Source: Thiomargarita sp.
GTDB lineage: Bacteria > Pseudomonadota > Gammaproteobacteria > Beggiatoales > Beggiatoaceae
Length of the DNA stretch: 44,779 nt
NCBI GenBank assembly: GCA_020721045.1
Contig: DYNN01000014.1
Span: 1-44,779 of the forward strand
Reading direction: 5' to 3'
The position numbers were made by a program, and so were the translations under genes. Below the pieces are notes generated by a model that was given only the letters and a program-made list of their open reading frames with translations, was not told the DNA's origin and did no database searches. Positions 42,043 through 44,779 of this stretch are shown here, in pieces; the stretch's first letter is position 1, and each line of letters begins with the position of its first letter.

Positions 42043-43818
42043 TCAATTCAAATGAGTTTGTAGCCAACTTTCTAATAAAGCCAAATGCCATAATTTACTG
42101 CCTTGTAAGGGAGTTAAATATTCTTCCGGCGCAGCAAGTAATTGATTAATATAATGTTGGTTAAATAATTGTCGTTGTTGGCAAGGTTGAGAAGTCAATA
42201 CTTCGCGCATAAATGTTAAAAATTCGCCACGCACATATTTCAACGCGGGCACTGGAAAATAACCTTTGGGACGATCAATCACGCTATCTGGCAATAAACC
42301 GCGTGAAATTTGTTTCAGAGGATGTTTACCACCTTGTTTTAACTTCAATTTTGGCGGCATCGTCGCGGCTAATTCAACCAATTGATGATCTAAAAAAGGG
42401 ACACGCGCTTCCAATCCCCACGCCATTGTCATATTATCCACACGTTTTACTGGATCATCAATAATCAAAGTAGTGACATCTAAACGCAATACTTGATCTA
42501 AAAATGTATCTGCATCGGGTTGCATCAGTGCAGTTTCAATGAGTTGCGCGGTATAATCTTCACCATGGTAATCAGAATGTACTGTTGTCAAAAATTCAGC
42601 ATGACGACGATCAAAATAATAGCGAGCAAATCGTTCTAAATCAGTACCTTGTGCAGCATTCATCAACGGATACCAAAAGTAACCGCCAAAAACTTCATCA
42701 GCCCCTTGTCCACTTTGCACAACTTTCACAACCTGTGATACTTGTTCTGCTAACAAATAAAAAGCCACCGCATCTTGTGCCACCATCGGTTCAGACATCG
42801 CCATAATCGCTTCAGGTAAACGCGTCAATACTTGATTATTAGGTATAGTATAGCGATGATGATGGGTTTTAAACCGCGCAACTACTTGATCGGAATATTC
42901 AAATTCGCTGCCTTTTTCTTCCGGCGCATCTTCAAAACCGATTGAAAACGTAAATAAATTACTGACATCTTGCTGTTCTGCTAATAATCCCACTAATAAG
43001 CTAGAATCCAATCCGCCCGATAATAATACGCCTACCGGCACATCCGCTGCTAAACGGTGGCTTTCGACGGCAGCTTTTAACACTGCGTGAGTTTGCTCAA
43101 TCCAATCATTTTCACTCACTACAGTTGTAGGACGTTGTGCAGTCAATTGCCAATAACGTTGTCGTGTAACTTTTCCTGTAGAATCAATCGTTAAAGCGGT
43201 ACACGGTTCTATTTTCCGAATGCCACGTAATAAAGTTCGCGGTGCTGGCACAACGGCATGTAACGTTAAATGATGATGTAATGCGATTTCATCAATTGTA
43301 GTGTCAACATCGCCCGCGCTAAGTAGTGCTGGCAATGTTGAAGCAAAACGAATAAAATCAGTTGTTTGATGAAAATAAAGCGGTTTAATTCCAAAACGAT
43401 CGCGGGCTAATAATAATTGTTGTTTTTTCTGATCCCACAAAGCAAATGCAAACATGCCTTGTAAATGCGTTAGACAGTTTTCTCCCCAAGCGGCATAAGC
43501 TTGTAAAATAACTTCAGTATCTCCTTCAGAATCAAAATGATAGCCGTTTTTGCTCAATTGTTGGCGACATTCACGATAATTATAAATCGTACCATTAAAT
43601 ACCAATAAATTACCCGTTGCTTGATCAATCATTGGTTGGTGCGCTTTATTAGATAAATCAATGATGGACAGACGACGGTGTCCCAATCCAATATTATTTT
43701 GTATTATATGACCGCTGTCATCAGGTCCACGCCGATTTAACTTATCCATCATTTTGCGAATCAACGTCGCATTTGGCTGTTCGCCATTAAATTTTAATTC
43801 ACCACAGATGCCGCACAT
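42043..43818 (-). CDS. asnO: AsnB-family amidotransferase, N-acetylglutaminylglutamine amide (NAGGN) type
   Basis: This 591-residue class II glutamine amidotransferase has nucleophile C2 in MCGICGE, RGPDDSG, GHRRLSIIDLS and the FNGTIYNYRE glutaminase part. The synthetase half has the PP-loop LLSGGLDSSLL (266-276). Stretches such as HAVVPAPRTLLRGIRKIEP (187-205), EKGSEFEYSDQVVARF and SEPMVAQDAVAFYLLAEQV match the subgroup that makes the osmoprotectant dipeptide amide NAGGN rather than plain asparagine synthetase. The usual partner, an N-acetylglutaminylglutamine synthetase with a GNAT domain, is not in this window. The gene follows gspB by 39 bp on the same strand, and its stop lies 8 bp from that of the Mur ligase. 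Amidotransferase is sure; the NAGGN role is likely. Confidence 0.82.
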   Translation of the reverse strand: MCGICGELKFNGEQPNATLIRKMMDKLNRRGPDDSGHIIQNNIGLGHRRLSIIDLSNKAHQPMIDQATGNLLVFNGTIYNYRECRQQLSKNGYHFDSEGDTEVILQAYAAWGENCLTHLQGMFAFALWDQKKQQLLLARDRFGIKPLYFHQTTDFIRFASTLPALLSAGDVDTTIDEIALHHHLTLHAVVPAPRTLLRGIRKIEPCTALTIDSTGKVTRQRYWQLTAQRPTTVVSENDWIEQTHAVLKAAVESHRLAADVPVGVLLSGGLDSSLLVGLLAEQQDVSNLFTFSIGFEDAPEEKGSEFEYSDQVVARFKTHHHRYTIPNNQVLTRLPEAIMAMSEPMVAQDAVAFYLLAEQVSQVVKVVQSGQGADEVFGGYFWYPLMNAAQGTDLERFARYYFDRRHAEFLTTVHSDYHGEDYTAQLIETALMQPDADTFLDQVLRLDVTTLIIDDPVKRVDNMTMAWGLEARVPFLDHQLVELAATMPPKLKLKQGGKHPLKQISRGLLPDSVIDRPKGYFPVPALKYVRGEFLTFMREVLTSQPCQQRQLFNQHYINQLLAAPEEYLTPLQGSKLWHLALLESWLQTHLN

Positions 43819-43857
43819 GAGATTGAATTTATCGAAAAGTGAGTTGAAGAATTTTTG

Positions 43858-44523
43858 TTAATTGGCTCGTTGCATTCGGAATAGCTGTTTTTTATATTCG
43901 AGCACAATATCATCTGGACGAATGGCTTGCAATTGCAAGTTCGGTTGAATAAAAGCATTTTCAGTATAACGACGTCCATTAATCAGTACAAAACGTTTAC
44001 TGCGTTGTTTTGAATAAATATGGGCATTAATTTCTAAATCAGGCACTGAAGCTTGAAATCTCGTTGATAATTCATATAAAAGCGGAATTTTATTGGGTAA
44101 CGTCTTCTTTTCTTCCTTTTCTTCTGAAATTATCGGTGGTACGGCTTTTTTTTCTGGCTGCACAATTTTATTATTCGGTACTAATTTCTCCTCATTAACC
44201 GATTTTGGTTGCACAACTTGAATCAATCCTGAAGGAGGTAATATTGGGGTTTGAGGAATTGTAACGCGCTTTTCCACGATTTTTTCCACAACAATAGTTT
44301 GAGGATTTTGCACCAAAGGCGTTGGCGGTGTGACTGGCTGATTAAAGAATGATACCATGAAAGTGAGTATTAACAAGATATTAATCGTCACAATCACAAT
44401 GATCCAAAACTGAGGATGTCGCTCTGACGTTTCTGTTGGATAAGAGAAGTGTAAATCGAGTGATTGCTCCTCTGATCGGTGCTCATGCTCAACTTTTTTT
44501 AGTGCATCCAAAATATAGGACAT
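43858..44523 (-). CDS. gspB: Type II secretion assembly factor GspB
   Basis: The 221 residues show the standard layout: cytoplasmic N-terminus MSYILDALKKVEHEHR, one membrane segment (39-60), a proline- and lysine-rich periplasmic linker (65-145) and the C-terminal T2SSB domain (about 148-218, VPDLEINAHIYSKQRSKRFVLINGRRY). GspB, usually with the ATPase GspA, helps the secretin GspD assemble through the peptidoglycan. gspA would be expected upstream but the contig ends 256 bp before it could appear. The GspF-family gene lies 23 kb away, so the secretion genes are scattered in this genome. Confidence 0.88.
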   Translation of the reverse strand: MSYILDALKKVEHEHRSEEQSLDLHFSYPTETSERHPQFWIIVIVTINILLILTFMVSFFNQPVTPPTPLVQNPQTIVVEKIVEKRVTIPQTPILPPSGLIQVVQPKSVNEEKLVPNNKIVQPEKKAVPPIISEEKEEKKTLPNKIPLLYELSTRFQASVPDLEINAHIYSKQRSKRFVLINGRRYTENAFIQPNLQLQAIRPDDIVLEYKKQLFRMQRAN

Positions 44524-44552
44524 AGTTTTCTATCGTCGCTAAAAAAACAAGT

Positions 44553-44580
44553 GTAGGGCGTATAAGCGCAGCGTCATACG
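44553..44580. repeat. Single arm of the GTAGGGYGTATAAGCG repeat family
   Basis: It begins GTAGGGCGTATAAGCGCAGC and matches the left arm of the 3145-3231 palindrome over most of its length. No second arm follows before the next repeat. Confidence 0.75.
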
Positions 44581-44587
44581 TTGAGGG

Positions 44588-44725
44588 TCAATGCCATTAA
44601 GTTAAGCGTTTCCCCCCTTTTTTAAAGGGGGCAGGGGGGATTTAAGTAATTGAAATATAAAAAATCCCCCTCAATCCCCCTTTGGTAAAGGGGGAAGCAA
44701 AATTTCCTTAACTTAATGCTATTGA
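44588..44725. repeat. Imperfect 138-bp palindrome with GGGGGA/TCCCCC blocks
   Basis: The outer arms 44588-44606 and 44707-44725 match at 17 of 19 positions, including a perfect 12-bp pair CATTAAGTTAAG / CTTAACTTAATG. Inside are alternating runs of C5-6 and G5-6 that can pair in several ways. It is a MITE-like dispersed repeat. Confidence 0.8.
44604..44658. repeat. 55-bp direct repeat at the contig end, copy 1
   Basis: It differs from 44725-44779 at one base. The shared end is GGATTTAAGTAATTGAAATA. Confidence 0.9.
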
Positions 44726-44779
44726 AGCGTTTCCCCCCTTTTTTAAAGGGGGCAAGGGGGATTTAAGTAATTGAAATAT
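44725..44779. repeat. 55-bp direct repeat at the contig end, copy 2, cut by the edge
   Basis: It runs to the very last base of the window. An assembler stopping inside a repeat with several genomic copies is the likely reason the sequence ends here. Confidence 0.88.

Noticed and set aside
42043-43818. Simple asparagine synthetase AsnB
   Set aside because: The PAPRTLLRG and SEPMVAQDAVAFYL stretches fit the NAGGN amidotransferase subgroup better, though substrate cannot be proved from sequence.
1-44779. tRNA, rRNA, riboswitch or replication-origin features
   Set aside because: I saw no cloverleaf, no conserved rRNA stretches and no known riboswitch core on either strand. A covariance-model scan would be needed to exclude small RNAs.

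Overview
The window looks like a complete 44.8-kb contig from an AT-rich gammaproteobacterium. The gene set (GspF and GspB type II secretion parts, HrpA with DUF3418, TonB, an N-acetylglutaminylglutamine-type amidotransferase, YdbH/AsmA-like and LprI proteins) and the abundance of dispersed palindromic repeats, FecR-cadherin and Calx-beta surface proteins fit the Thiotrichales (Beggiatoaceae-like filamentous sulfur bacteria). That placement is inference. There are no rRNA or tRNA genes to anchor it. Both edges look like assembly breaks: the first gene lacks its start and the last 55 bases repeat a segment about 120 bp upstream.

Layout. 1-3.1 kb: a 5'-damaged hexose-6-phosphate mutarotase, then a small degraded defence locus (HsdR N-terminal nuclease fragment, small unknown ORF, HNH endonuclease, C-terminal stub of a probable DNA methyltransferase). 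3.1-7.0 kb: a minus-strand operon of a cyclic-nucleotide-binding protein, an ATP/ADP-translocase-like MFS transporter with a HEAT-repeat tail, and an LprI-type secreted protein. 7.0-7.6 kb: non-coding, with a 137-bp MITE. 7.6-9.1 kb: TonB-like protein and a Gx/heptaprenyl-synthase-component-I family membrane protein. 9.5-19.7 kb: a surface-polymer or glycoprotein locus. A 1377-residue sulfotransferase/glycosyltransferase fusion faces, start codon to start codon, a two-domain glycosyltransferase that leads an operon with two paralogous, cysteine-paired Calx-beta exported proteins. 19.8-22.0 kb: GspF/PilC-family membrane protein and a membrane-anchored TPR protein (minus). 22.2-27.6 kb: an 1800-residue FecR-cadherin surface protein. 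27.7-28.2 kb: rhodanese. 28.2-28.8 kb: a nest of palindromic and tandem repeats. 28.8-34.8 kb: HrpA and a YdbH/AsmA-like envelope protein. 34.8-40.3 kb: a four-PAS hybrid histidine kinase co-transcribed with a class-A beta-lactamase-like serine hydrolase (minus). 40.4-42.0 kb: a MurF-like Mur ligase with an unusual N-terminal membrane domain. 42.0-44.5 kb: GspB and an AsnO-type amidotransferase (minus). 44.5-44.8 kb: palindromic repeats.

How it fits together. Much of the window concerns the cell envelope and surface: secretion parts, large adhesin-like proteins, surface glycan or sulfation enzymes, peptidoglycan-type ligase and serine hydrolase, and lipid-transport-like proteins. The least ordinary units are (a) the CNBD - nucleotide-transporter-like MFS/HEAT - LprI operon, which could be a second-messenger-controlled transporter, (b) the head-to-head glycosyltransferase locus with its two partly homogenised Calx-beta paralogues, and (c) the hybrid kinase paired with a serine hydrolase.
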